This document shows, in pieces, positions 51,449 through 59,939 of a stretch of 64,000 nt of DNA. Location of the stretch: contig JACJZD010000003.1 of NCBI GenBank assembly GCA_020635795.1, positions 215,694-279,693 on the forward strand. The letters are read 5' to 3'. Positions within the stretch are counted from its first letter, which is position 1, and every line of letters starts with the position of its first letter. The position numbers were made by a program, and so were the translations under genes. The stretch comes from Flavobacteriales bacterium (lineage in GTDB: Bacteria; Bacteroidota; Bacteroidia; Flavobacteriales_E; Vicingaceae). Below the pieces are notes generated by a model, which saw only the letters and a program-made list of their open reading frames with translations, was not told the origin of the DNA and searched no databases.

Positions 51449-53101
51449 TTACTCTTTAATAAATTTATTCTGAGAAATACCTTTCTCCGATTGTACTACC
51501 AAAATATACATACCTTTTGTTAAGTTGCTAACATCAATGGTATTATCAATGTTGTCGTAGCTTCTAATTAAGCTACCGCTAATGTTGTAAATACTTAATT
51601 TACTCACTTTTTCTTCAGTAGCAATATGTAACATATTCTTAACTGGGTTTGGGTATATGCTCATGTTGTTTTTGGTGTTAGCTTGTTCAATGCCTACTGT
51701 TCCGTTATATAAATTACTAATTTCTGCTGGAGTTAAAACTTTGTTGTACACATACAAATCGTCGAAATAAGCATTTAATCGTTGAGTATTTACACAAATT
51801 GAACCAGCAGCGTTTAAATAAGCTCCAATACCAATGTGAGCATTACCATCTAATATACCATTGTTTATACCCAAACCTAATGAGATTGTTTGAGTTAAGG
51901 TTTCTTGCACGTTATTTAAATAAATTTTGAATCTACTTCCTGATGTAATTGAGGCATCATAAGTTAATACAATGTGGTACCATTGCCCAGCTACTATTGT
52001 AGTGCTACCTTCATAAGCAACATTATTTGAAGGTGATAATGTACCAGCGGCATTAATGTCCAATTTGTTATTATCATTTAAACGTAACATGTATTGTCTG
52101 TCGTTTGCACTACAACCCGAATCAGCTTGTTTCATAATTATCATTTGATATGTAGAATTAACCGTTTTAAAGTTAACCCAACATGAGTAGCTTATTGTAC
52201 CTGCTGCTCCAGTTGCAAAACCATCGTAGCTGTCGTTTAAATTTAGGTGTGATGTAGTTGTAATGTCAATTGCTTGGTTTGGGTTACTAAAACGGTCATT
52301 AACATAAACAATGTTTGTTGTAGCAGCATCGTTATAACTTATTTCATCTGTTGCAACATTATTGAAAGTATATTTTGAAATTAAGTTGTTGGTTATTGGG
52401 TTAGCTTCGTTATACAAGCTGTTTACTTCTGTTAAATCTAGAGCTCTGTTGTATATTTTTACATCATCAATTAAACCATCATAAAGTCGAGAGCTACCAT
52501 TATTTTGAGATCCTAGACATAAACTAGCAGCCGAAGTACCGTTTATAGCTGTAAAAGTTGGGTCAACAACATCTAAATCTAATGTTCCATTAACATAAGT
52601 TCGGTGTCTTCCAGAGTTGTCCCAAGTGGCAACCACATGATACCAAGTGTTTGGTGATAAACTTATGCTACCACTATAACCAGTTGCTGAAAATCCAGAT
52701 TTTCCAATAGCTAAAAATGTTTTACCATTAGCAATCATAAAAATGAATTGATCAACATTAAGTGAGTTTGTCCATTTAGATGCAATAACCTGTTGGTTAA
52801 TTACTCCATCAGCTTTTATCCAAGCAGAGATGGTTAAACCAGTTGTCATTTGAGTTTTTGGTATATTTGCTCCAATGTTTACTGTTGAATTTGATCCATT
52901 AAAACTTGCTGCAAGACCTTTGTTTCCAAATCTATCATCAGCATAAGAAATGTTTACAGGATTTCCATTTGCTTTAGGCGCAATTGCATCGACACCGTTA
53001 CAAGCATTAAAATTATAACTTGCAACAAGCCCGTTAGTTACTTGAGCATTTGCCGCAAAAGCGGTAAGAATGGTGAAAATAGAGAGTAGTGTTTTTTTCA
53101 T
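51449..53101 (-). CDS. LamG-domain T9SS-sorted secreted protein
   Basis: 550 residues. Signal peptide MKKTLLSIFTILTAFAANAQ; two LamG/concanavalin-like jelly-roll domains (about 25-230 and 240-465; NTWYHVVATWDNSGRHRTYV and GQWYHIVLTYDASITSGSRF are the matching strands); and a type IX sorting tail (MSIYPNPVKNMLHIAT, then GMYILVVQSEKG) at the C-terminus. LamG domains often bind carbohydrates or proteins. Paired 20-bp-period repeats lie 56-90 bases upstream; TAGTTTTG (53120-53127) is a likely -7 box with no good -33 box, as expected for an activated promoter. Confidence 0.9.
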   Translation of the reverse strand: MKKTLLSIFTILTAFAANAQVTNGLVASYNFNACNGVDAIAPKANGNPVNISYADDRFGNKGLAASFNGSNSTVNIGANIPKTQMTTGLTISAWIKADGVINQQVIASKWTNSLNVDQFIFMIANGKTFLAIGKSGFSATGYSGSISLSPNTWYHVVATWDNSGRHRTYVNGTLDLDVVDPTFTAINGTSAASLCLGSQNNGSSRLYDGLIDDVKIYNRALDLTEVNSLYNEANPITNNLISKYTFNNVATDEISYNDAATTNIVYVNDRFSNPNQAIDITTTSHLNLNDSYDGFATGAAGTISYSCWVNFKTVNSTYQMIIMKQADSGCSANDRQYMLRLNDNNKLDINAAGTLSPSNNVAYEGSTTIVAGQWYHIVLTYDASITSGSRFKIYLNNVQETLTQTISLGLGINNGILDGNAHIGIGAYLNAAGSICVNTQRLNAYFDDLYVYNKVLTPAEISNLYNGTVGIEQANTKNNMSIYPNPVKNMLHIATEEKVSKLSIYNISGSLIRSYDNIDNTIDVSNLTKGMYILVVQSEKGISQNKFIKE

Positions 53102-53156
53102 AGTTTGAATTTTTTGTTACAAAACTATGTTGTAAAACACATATCAGTTAAATTAG

Positions 53157-53196
53157 TTTAGCAATGGACGTTTTTGTTTAGCAATGGACTTTTTTG
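53157..53196 (-). promoter_or_regulatory. Tandem 20-bp direct repeats upstream of the LamG gene (candidate regulator sites)
   Basis: Two copies of TTTAGCAATGGAC (plus strand) begin at 53157 and 53177, exactly 20 bases apart, each followed by a T-rich spacer. They lie about 30 bases upstream of the -7 box of the LamG gene, and similar repeats occur upstream of the LytTR gene (54008, 54028). Confidence 0.65.
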
Positions 53197-53222
53197 TCTA
53201 GTGTCTAGTGTCTAGTGTCTAG
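53196..53222. repeat. Heptamer tandem repeat GTCTAGT
   Basis: Four units of GTCTAGT, the last incomplete, from 53196 to 53222; the end includes the LytTR gene stop codon (TAG on the minus strand). Slippage-prone. Confidence 0.9.
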
Positions 53223-53965
53223 CACATCATGACCTCTTCAAACTCAGGTTTTTTATATTTCGAAAGTTTGGCAACAATGCCGTTTTCTAATTCAATTTCG
53301 AGTTTGGTTTTCGAAAAAGATTTTACTTTATTCAAATTTATCATCCACGATTTGTGTGAACGAAAAAAGCTATTGTTCTGTTCAAAAATAGTTTCAAAGT
53401 GTTTGAGGTTTTTGCTCATTAAATAATTATCAGAAATGGTATGAATACAGCTGTAAGATTCTTGCGCTTCAATAGCTATAATGTCATCTATAGCCACAAT
53501 TTCTTGACCATCGTTTTTGCGTACCACAATTTTTGAAATGCTTTCAGCCTTGAGGTTATCTTTTAAAGCATTGTAATTTTTATTGGGATTAAGTAAGTTG
53601 TTTTTAACAACAAGTTTTTCAACGGCTTGTTTCAATCTGTCTATTTCTACAGGTTTTAAAAGATAATCAACTGCCGAAATTTCGAAAGCTTTAATGGCAT
53701 ACTTGTCGTAGGCAGTTACAAAAATTATGTCGAATGTTACATGCTCAAAAAATGATACTAATTCGTAACCAGCATAATTGGGCATTTCAATGTCTAGAAA
53801 AACTACATCAGGGTTGTGTCGTTTTATGGCTTCAACAGCACTTAAAACATTGGTACAGGTTTCTATAACCTCAATTTGAGGGCAAAAACGATTTAATAAA
53901 TTGGTCAGTACATTTCTAGCACTTTCTTCATCATCAACCAATATGGCTTTTAGTTTTGCACTCAT
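53219..53965 (-). CDS. LytTR family response regulator
   Basis: 248 residues. An N-terminal receiver with VDDEESARNVL and acceptor Asp in DVVFLDIEMPNYAGYELV and K in YLLKP, followed by a LytTR DNA-binding domain (about 150-248: IIAIEAQESYSCIHT, FFRSHKSWMINLNKV). Paired with the propeller kinase 86 bases upstream on the same strand. Direct repeats in that gap and upstream of the adjacent LamG gene may be its sites. The stop codon sits in the heptamer tandem repeat. Confidence 0.92.
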   Translation of the reverse strand: MSAKLKAILVDDEESARNVLTNLLNRFCPQIEVIETCTNVLSAVEAIKRHNPDVVFLDIEMPNYAGYELVSFFEHVTFDIIFVTAYDKYAIKAFEISAVDYLLKPVEIDRLKQAVEKLVVKNNLLNPNKNYNALKDNLKAESISKIVVRKNDGQEIVAIDDIIAIEAQESYSCIHTISDNYLMSKNLKHFETIFEQNNSFFRSHKSWMINLNKVKSFSKTKLEIELENGIVAKLSKYKKPEFEEVMMC

Positions 53966-54007
53966 GTTTCAAATATATAAAACCATATTTGGAGATTGTA
54001 ATTATAT

Positions 54008-54039
54008 TTTAGTAACGACTATAATAATTTAGCAACGAC
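54008..54039 (-). promoter_or_regulatory. Tandem 20-bp direct repeats upstream of the LytTR gene
   Basis: TTTAGTAACGAC (54008-54019) and TTTAGCAACGAC (54028-54039), plus strand, are exactly 20 bases apart, 43-74 bases before the LytTR ATG. They resemble the TTTAGCAATGGAC pair at 53157 and 53177. Confidence 0.65.
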
Positions 54040-54051
54040 AATTTTTAAAGT

Positions 54052-56958
54052 CTAATAATTTTGTTTAAAAGGCATATTAATCAACACTTTTGTTCCAATA
54101 GGCTCACCGTTTTGTTCTAAATCGGTATAAAATACACCTAAGCTTTGTTTGTAATGATTTTTCATGATATCGAAACGTATTTTGGTCGCATTTACTGAGA
54201 ATGATTGATGCTTTTTTTGTTGTCTGTCTTTTATTTCTTGAGCTTTTTTTCTACCAACTCCATTATCGGTTACGGTACAATGTAAGGTGTCGTTCATGTT
54301 AAACGAAATGTCTACTTTTTTCAATCCATCTTTATGCAATAAGCCATGTTTTATGGCATTTTCAACAAATGGCTGTATGAGCATTGGCGGCACTTGAATA
54401 TCCTCAGCATTGTTAATGTGAATTTTGAATTCAAAATCGTCTTTAAAACGAAGTTTTTCTAGCTCCAAATAAGTTTCTAAAAGCTCTATTTCTTCTTCAA
54501 TATCAATAAATTCTTTGTCGGAAAAATTTAATGTTTGACGTACTAATTTTGAAAACTTAATGATGTAATTGTATGAATTATCAATATCGCCTTTTAAAAT
54601 TAAATCTTGAATAGAATTGATGGCGTTAAAAATAAAATGAGGGTTCATTTGCGATTGAATGGCTATCAATTTTGAAGCATTCAACTCGTTTTGCAATTCA
54701 ATTTTTCTGCGTTGTTTTTTTAACTCAAACCGGTAAATTAAAATGGTTATACCCACAAAAATTGAAGCTAGAACAACATAGAACCACCATGTTTGCCAAA
54801 AAGGAGGTGAAATAATAAATCGGTATGAAATAGGTGAGCTTTCAATCCCATTTTCACTAATAGATTTAACAGTAAATGTATAGCTTCCGGGTTGAAGAGA
54901 AGTAAATTCTACGGTGTTATCTTTAAAATTTTTGTACTGCCATTTGTTTCCTAGCTCATTTATTTTGTAGGCGTATTTTAACTTTCCTTGATGGTGATAG
55001 CTTGTTGTAATAAAGTTAATGGTAATACGATTTTCGTTATAATTGAAAAAGCTGGTTTTGCTGGTGTTAAAATCCACTAAAGAATCGTTAACAAAAACCT
55101 GATTAATAATAATATTGGGTGGTGATAAATTTTTAGAAACATCTTTGTAATTAAAAAACTGTAATCCTTTGTTGGTAATAACCCATACCATATTGTTTTG
55201 AACCGTAAAATCGCTTATACGATTAGAGAACAATCCATCCGTTTGATCAAAATTTGATGATTTTCCTGTTTGTAAATCATACACTTGCAACCCATGTTCG
55301 TGTGAAATAAATATATTATTATTATTATTATTATTTACAGCCAATAGTTTGTACACAATGTCCGATAACAATTCTTTTTTAGAGGTAAGATGTTGTGTTA
55401 TTTTTCCGTTTTCAAATCGGTAAATACCTTGGTCTTTTGTAGCTACCCAAATGGATTTGTTGTGTTCAATTATACTTGTAGCGTAAATGCTATCGAAAAT
55501 TTGAGGAGCATTTGTTTCAGAAAAAACCATTAATCCTTTTAAGGTGCTCAACCAAATTTTATGCTCCGATTTTTGATAAAATACCGAAGAAGTACGCCCA
55601 ACGTTTTTGGGTATTTTAAAATTGGTTACAACCTCACGGCTTAAATATTTATTGTAAAAAACCAAGCTTTTGTTGGTGGCTAAAATAAATACAGAATCGT
55701 TGTAGCAATCCACATCTTTTAAAGAACCTATCTCAATAAAAGGGCTTCTTGTTTTAGTTTTTAGGTTGAAGCTATACGGTAAGTGAGAACCATTTATTAC
55801 TAAGTTTTCCTTGTTATAATCAAGTTTTAAGACACTAATTTTTGATTCGTTTTGATTGTAAATTAATGAGAAATTATCTTGTTGGTATTCGTAAATTTTT
55901 CCGCTTTGAGTTGACACATAAATTTTATTGTTATCGCTAATAATTTTAGTAAACACTTCATTGTCAAGCTCAGCTTTGTTTCTAAAACTTAATACTTTAG
56001 TGTTGGGTACAAACAAAATTCCTTTTCCTAAAGTTGCTAACCATAAATTGTTTTCAGCATCTTGCAAGTATGATGAAATGTAGAAGTTGTTAAATAATAA
56101 TCGTTTATGGAAAGGAGCCGTTTTGTATTTATTAAGAGCAATGGAACTACCTTTTCGGGTGCTTTGCCATAAGGTTGAATCGGGCGATAAATAACTTACG
56201 TTTGAAAATTGATGACTAATACTTTCATCTAAAAAGAAGTCTTGGAACAGACCAGAGTCGCCTTTAATTTCATAGTAATTAAAATCATCGCGGTCTTTAA
56301 TTATGGTATAACCTTTGGTGTTTTGCATGATAACTTTTGGGCTTTTCCCTTTTTTATCAAAATACAATAAGCTACTTTTTTTACCATCTATAATTTCTAC
56401 CTCAAATTGAGCGTCAATTTGTCGGCTAAAATAGATTTTTGACTTGTCTCGTTTTACTGAGGTCATAAATGAATTATTCCCTGAGTTAAAATAAAGGTGA
56501 GCTTGTTTTGATTTATCTATCCAAAAAGGAATTAAACCAACTACAATTAAATTATTATCCGAGTCAAATGCAATTTCATAAAAACTTGATAATAGCGAGT
56601 CGGGAATTTGGTAAAACAGTTCAATACTATCGTGCTTTATTTTTAAAACCTGACCACTTAAATTAAAGCAATACAAATCGCCATTATTATCTTTATTAAA
56701 CCCAAAAATGGATTTGGCTTTTAAGTTTTCGTTATCGTATTTTTTAAAAATATAACCATCGTAGCGATAAATTCCATTTTCTGTTCCTAACCAAATAAAG
56801 TTGTTTTTATCTTGAGCTAAGGTATAAATATCTAATCCAGCTAGTTCATTTTCTCCAATAATGGAATACGATGGTTCTTGACTAAAGACGCTATTAGTCG
56901 AGAAAATCAACAATAAGAAAACGACAAAAAACTGCTGTGAAAATTTTCTTAACATCAT
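54052..56958 (-). CDS. Propeller-type sensor histidine kinase (LytS/YehU-like)
   Basis: About 968 residues. Signal peptide MMLRKFSQQFFVVFLLLIF; an extended set of regulator-propeller repeats (about 25-640; NNFIWLGTENGIYRYDGYIF type) in the periplasm; a Y_Y_Y domain (ISENGIESSPISYRF); one membrane helix (WWFYVVLASIFVGITILIYR); a kinase region with QMNPHFIFNAINSIQDL and a GHKL ATPase with VTDNGVGRKKA. The ATG at 56958 is used; the open frame extends to 57195 but would overlap the divergent PaaY-like gene and lose the signal peptide. Partner of the LytTR regulator downstream. Contains an (ATT)7 tract at 55315-55335. Confidence 0.92.
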   Translation of the reverse strand: MMLRKFSQQFFVVFLLLIFSTNSVFSQEPSYSIIGENELAGLDIYTLAQDKNNFIWLGTENGIYRYDGYIFKKYDNENLKAKSIFGFNKDNNGDLYCFNLSGQVLKIKHDSIELFYQIPDSLLSSFYEIAFDSDNNLIVVGLIPFWIDKSKQAHLYFNSGNNSFMTSVKRDKSKIYFSRQIDAQFEVEIIDGKKSSLLYFDKKGKSPKVIMQNTKGYTIIKDRDDFNYYEIKGDSGLFQDFFLDESISHQFSNVSYLSPDSTLWQSTRKGSSIALNKYKTAPFHKRLLFNNFYISSYLQDAENNLWLATLGKGILFVPNTKVLSFRNKAELDNEVFTKIISDNNKIYVSTQSGKIYEYQQDNFSLIYNQNESKISVLKLDYNKENLVINGSHLPYSFNLKTKTRSPFIEIGSLKDVDCYNDSVFILATNKSLVFYNKYLSREVVTNFKIPKNVGRTSSVFYQKSEHKIWLSTLKGLMVFSETNAPQIFDSIYATSIIEHNKSIWVATKDQGIYRFENGKITQHLTSKKELLSDIVYKLLAVNNNNNNNIFISHEHGLQVYDLQTGKSSNFDQTDGLFSNRISDFTVQNNMVWVITNKGLQFFNYKDVSKNLSPPNIIINQVFVNDSLVDFNTSKTSFFNYNENRITINFITTSYHHQGKLKYAYKINELGNKWQYKNFKDNTVEFTSLQPGSYTFTVKSISENGIESSPISYRFIISPPFWQTWWFYVVLASIFVGITILIYRFELKKQRRKIELQNELNASKLIAIQSQMNPHFIFNAINSIQDLILKGDIDNSYNYIIKFSKLVRQTLNFSDKEFIDIEEEIELLETYLELEKLRFKDDFEFKIHINNAEDIQVPPMLIQPFVENAIKHGLLHKDGLKKVDISFNMNDTLHCTVTDNGVGRKKAQEIKDRQQKKHQSFSVNATKIRFDIMKNHYKQSLGVFYTDLEQNGEPIGTKVLINMPFKQNY

Positions 56959-56971
56959 TATTAGAAATACT

Positions 56972-56989
56972 TTATCTTTACAAAGATAA
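56972..56989. promoter_or_regulatory. Palindrome in a 42-base divergent intergenic region
   Basis: TTATCTTT-ac-AAAGATAA: 8-base arms between the divergent starts at 56958 and 57001. On the minus strand TATCTTTG (56981-56988) fits a -7 box; on the plus strand TATCTTTA is nearly a -7 box. The two promoters overlap. Confidence 0.55.
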
Positions 56990-57000
56990 CGGCAAAAAAG

Positions 57001-57603
57001 ATGGCAATATACGAATTCAACGGATTTAAACCTGTTATACACGAAACAGCGTTTATCCACCCACAAGCAGCAGTAACTGGTAATGTTTTTATTGGTAAGG
57101 ATGTTTATATTGGACCTGGCGCTGCCATTCGTGGCGATTGGGGTAAAATTATTATTGAAGATGGATGTAATGTTCAAGAAAATTGTACCATACACATGTT
57201 TCCTGGAACTACGACTTTACTGAAAAAGGGAGCTCATATTGGTCATGGAGCTATAGTGCATGGAGGCACCATTGGCGAAAACTGTTTGATAGGGATGAAT
57301 AGTGTAGTGATGGATGAGGTTGAAATGGGTGATGAATGTATTGTTGGCGCTTTATCGTTTGTTCCTGCAAAAATGGAAATACCAAAAAGGAGTTTGTTGG
57401 TAGGTAATCCTGCACAAGTAATTAAACAAGTTAGTGATGATATGATAGCTTGGAAAACTAAGGGTACAAAGTTGTATCAAACCTTGCCAAAAGAGTGTTA
57501 CGAAACTCTTAGAGAATGTGAGCCATTGAGAAATGAAGAGCCGAACCGACCTTCACAAGAAACTATGTTTACCACTTGGGAAAATATTAAAAATCAGAAA
57601 TAG
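57001..57603 (+). CDS. Hexapeptide-repeat protein, PaaY/gamma-carbonic-anhydrase family
   Basis: 200 residues, cytoplasmic left-handed beta-helix trimer former. Hexad repeats run from about residue 16 (AFIHPQAAVTGNVFIGKDVY) to about 130; metal-ligand His residues are at GAHIGHGAIVHGG. The C-terminal helix KTKGTKLYQTLPKECYETL matches PaaY (hydroxyacyl-CoA thioesterase of phenylacetate catabolism) more than plain gamma-carbonic anhydrases. Either reaction is possible; no paa genes are adjacent, although a thiolase is at 42.7 kb. Followed by the SpoIIE gene after 8 bases. Confidence 0.85.
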   Translation: MAIYEFNGFKPVIHETAFIHPQAAVTGNVFIGKDVYIGPGAAIRGDWGKIIIEDGCNVQENCTIHMFPGTTTLLKKGAHIGHGAIVHGGTIGENCLIGMNSVVMDEVEMGDECIVGALSFVPAKMEIPKRSLLVGNPAQVIKQVSDDMIAWKTKGTKLYQTLPKECYETLRECEPLRNEEPNRPSQETMFTTWENIKNQK

Positions 57604-57611
57604 AAAATAAT

Positions 57612-58322
57612 ATGGAAAATATTACAGAAAACAACAACTTTTTTATTTACTATAAACCAAAAGACATAGTAAGCGGAGATTTTTATTATGCGTTGGCACA
57701 TAAACCAAAAAATGGCAAAGATGAATTGTTTTATTTATGTACTGCAGATTGTACAGGTCATGGTGTTCCAGGTGCATTAATGAGTATGTTGGGAATATCC
57801 AATCTTAATGAATCTATTATTGAGAAAGATATTGTTGAGCCTCACGAAATTTTAAACAATGTTCGTAGAGGAATTATCGAATCGTTAGACTCGGAAGATA
57901 AAAGTGAAGAAAATAAAGATGGGACGGATTGTGTATTGTGTGCATTCGATTTTAAAAATGCTACTTTAGAATTTGCAGCTGCTAATAATCCATTGTGGAT
58001 TTATAGAAATGGAGAAATGTTAGAGTTTAAACCAGATAAAATGCCAGTAGGTAAATATCATGGCGAACTAAACTCTTTTTCGTTGCAAAAAGTTGACTTA
58101 CAAAAAGGAGACATTGTTTATTCATTTACTGATGGATTTGCCGACCAATTTGGTGGTGAAAAAGGTAAAAAATTTAAGTATAAACCGTTTCAACAATTTT
58201 TAATTGAAAACGCTTCACTACCATTAGAAGAACAACGAAAAAAGTTAGATACAACTTTTGAAAATTGGAAAGGAGATCTAGAACAAGTTGATGATGTATT
58301 GGTTGTGGCTATAAAAATTTAA
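57612..58322 (+). CDS. SpoIIE-type PP2C serine phosphatase (stand-alone)
   Basis: 236 residues. Begins directly with the phosphatase domain: FIYYKPKDIVSGDFYY, TADCTGHGVPGALMSMLG (metal Asp), and VYSFTDGFADQFGGEKGKK (second metal Asp), VDDVLVVAIKI at the end. Dephosphorylates Ser/Thr sites such as those on STAS proteins. In most Bacteroidota the same domain is the C-terminal end of a TPR-membrane protein; here it is a separate gene with the TPR part following it in the next gene, 10 bases away. ATG start. Confidence 0.93.
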   Translation: MENITENNNFFIYYKPKDIVSGDFYYALAHKPKNGKDELFYLCTADCTGHGVPGALMSMLGISNLNESIIEKDIVEPHEILNNVRRGIIESLDSEDKSEENKDGTDCVLCAFDFKNATLEFAAANNPLWIYRNGEMLEFKPDKMPVGKYHGELNSFSLQKVDLQKGDIVYSFTDGFADQFGGEKGKKFKYKPFQQFLIENASLPLEEQRKKLDTTFENWKGDLEQVDDVLVVAIKI

Positions 58323-58332
58323 GTATTGAAAA

Positions 58333-59916
58333 GTGAATAAAATTATTCTCATAATACTTGGTTTTATTTTTTCTACAAGTTGTTTTTCTCAAGAGTTAGA
58401 TGAACTTAAAAATGAATTGCAGAAAGCAACATCTGACACCCTTAAATTAAGATTGCTGGTAGAAATTACAGATGCTTGTGAGATAAATGAAATAGAAAAA
58501 TTTGCTAATCAAGCAATTTTGTTAGCTGATCATTTAATTCAATCAAAAAAATATTCAAAAAATAAAATTTTGGTTAATAAAGCAACCGCTATTAACAATA
58601 AGGCATTTTATTATCATTCTATTTCTAATTACATAAAGGCGATAGAGCAATATGGTATTAGTTTGCAGGTTTTTGAAGAGATAGGAGATACAAATGGGAT
58701 TATAATGGCAAGCAATAATATAGCGTTGCTTGAGAAAGATTTAGGTCATATCGATATAACAATTGGGTATTTAAATAGAGCGTTAAGATTAGCTCAGTTG
58801 TCAAACAATGTTGAAATGCTCCACATGACGCATACAAACTACTCAGCAATTTATGTTCGACTAGGACTAATCGATAAAGCATTAGAACATTCATATAAAG
58901 GGTTGAAAATTCAAGAAAGCATTAATAATGAGTATGGTAAAGGTTATGCCTTAAACACAATAGCTTCATTATTTTATATGCAAAAAGATTTGAAGCGAGC
59001 AGAAGAGTTTTATTTAAAGTCATTAAAAGTTAGAGAAGGAATTAAAGATGAAATAGGGGTAAGTACAGTCTATAATAATTTGGCAAAAATATATGAAGAT
59101 TTAAATCAAGATGAAAAAGCGCTTGAATTTCATATGAAATGTTTAGAGATTCGGACAAAGATTAAATTCAACGAGGGTATAGCCCAATCTTATAGTAATT
59201 TAGGGTCGTATTATTTAAAAAATGGAGACCCAATAAAAACATTAGATTTTTATAACAAAGGAATTGAAATAAGAGAAAAAATAAAAGATTATGAAGGGTT
59301 GAACAATTCTTATGTTAAAATGGCAGATTTTTTATTAAAACAACACAAGCTTAACGAAGCAGAAACTTATGGAAAAAAAGCATTAAAAATTGCTCAAGAA
59401 TTGAGTTTCACTGGGAATATTGAATCAAGCTCAAATGTGTTGTTTAATATTTATCAGAAATTAGGAAAAGATAAAGAAGCACTCCAAATGCATATTTTAT
59501 ATGTACAAATGAAAGATAGTTTATTTAATGCTGAAACTCAAAAATCAATATTAACAAAGCAAATAAATTACGAGTACGATAAAAAAAAGCTGACTGATAG
59601 TTTACAATTTGCAAAAGAACAAGAAGTAAAAGATTTGGCAATAGCCAAACAAGAAGCACAGTTAAAACAAGAAAAAACACAGCGTTTTGCACTTTATGGA
59701 GGCTTAATATTATTTATTGTTTTTGCAGGGTTAATGTACAATAGATTTAAAGTAACTCAAAATCAAAAAATTATTATTGAGAAACAAAAAGAGTTAGTTG
59801 AAGAAAAGCAAAAAGAAATTATTGATAGTATTAAATATGCCAAACGTATTCAAGATGCATTATTAACATCACAAGGATATATTGAGCGAAATATTAAGCG
59901 ATTGAAAGACTTATAA
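58333..59916 (+). CDS. TPR membrane protein lacking its usual SpoIIE domain
   Basis: 527 residues. GTG start; signal peptide NKIILIILGFIFSTSCFSQ. Residues about 80-400 are TPR repeats (KALEHSYKGLKIQESI, KALEFHMKCLEIRTKI), then a membrane helix (FALYGGLILFIVFAGLMYN) and a coiled coil. The end reads EIIDSIKYAKRIQDALLTSQ, the linker that in single-chain relatives leads straight into KPKDIVSGDF of SpoIIE; here the chain stops 15 residues later. The missing domain is the preceding gene. Probably a sensor whose output acts through the adjacent phosphatase. Confidence 0.85.
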   Translation: MNKIILIILGFIFSTSCFSQELDELKNELQKATSDTLKLRLLVEITDACEINEIEKFANQAILLADHLIQSKKYSKNKILVNKATAINNKAFYYHSISNYIKAIEQYGISLQVFEEIGDTNGIIMASNNIALLEKDLGHIDITIGYLNRALRLAQLSNNVEMLHMTHTNYSAIYVRLGLIDKALEHSYKGLKIQESINNEYGKGYALNTIASLFYMQKDLKRAEEFYLKSLKVREGIKDEIGVSTVYNNLAKIYEDLNQDEKALEFHMKCLEIRTKIKFNEGIAQSYSNLGSYYLKNGDPIKTLDFYNKGIEIREKIKDYEGLNNSYVKMADFLLKQHKLNEAETYGKKALKIAQELSFTGNIESSSNVLFNIYQKLGKDKEALQMHILYVQMKDSLFNAETQKSILTKQINYEYDKKKLTDSLQFAKEQEVKDLAIAKQEAQLKQEKTQRFALYGGLILFIVFAGLMYNRFKVTQNQKIIIEKQKELVEEKQKEIIDSIKYAKRIQDALLTSQGYIERNIKRLKDL

Positions 59917-59939
59917 TTTTAATGAGTTAATTTGTAGAA

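Noticed and set aside
51257..51523. Plus-strand open frame of 88 residues
   Set aside because: It runs through the 51278-51371 repeat-like element and the end of the LamG gene; the peptide resembles repeat artefacts.
56959..57195. 79-residue extension of the propeller kinase upstream of 56958
   Set aside because: Overlaps the divergent PaaY-like gene and puts the signal peptide inside the protein.
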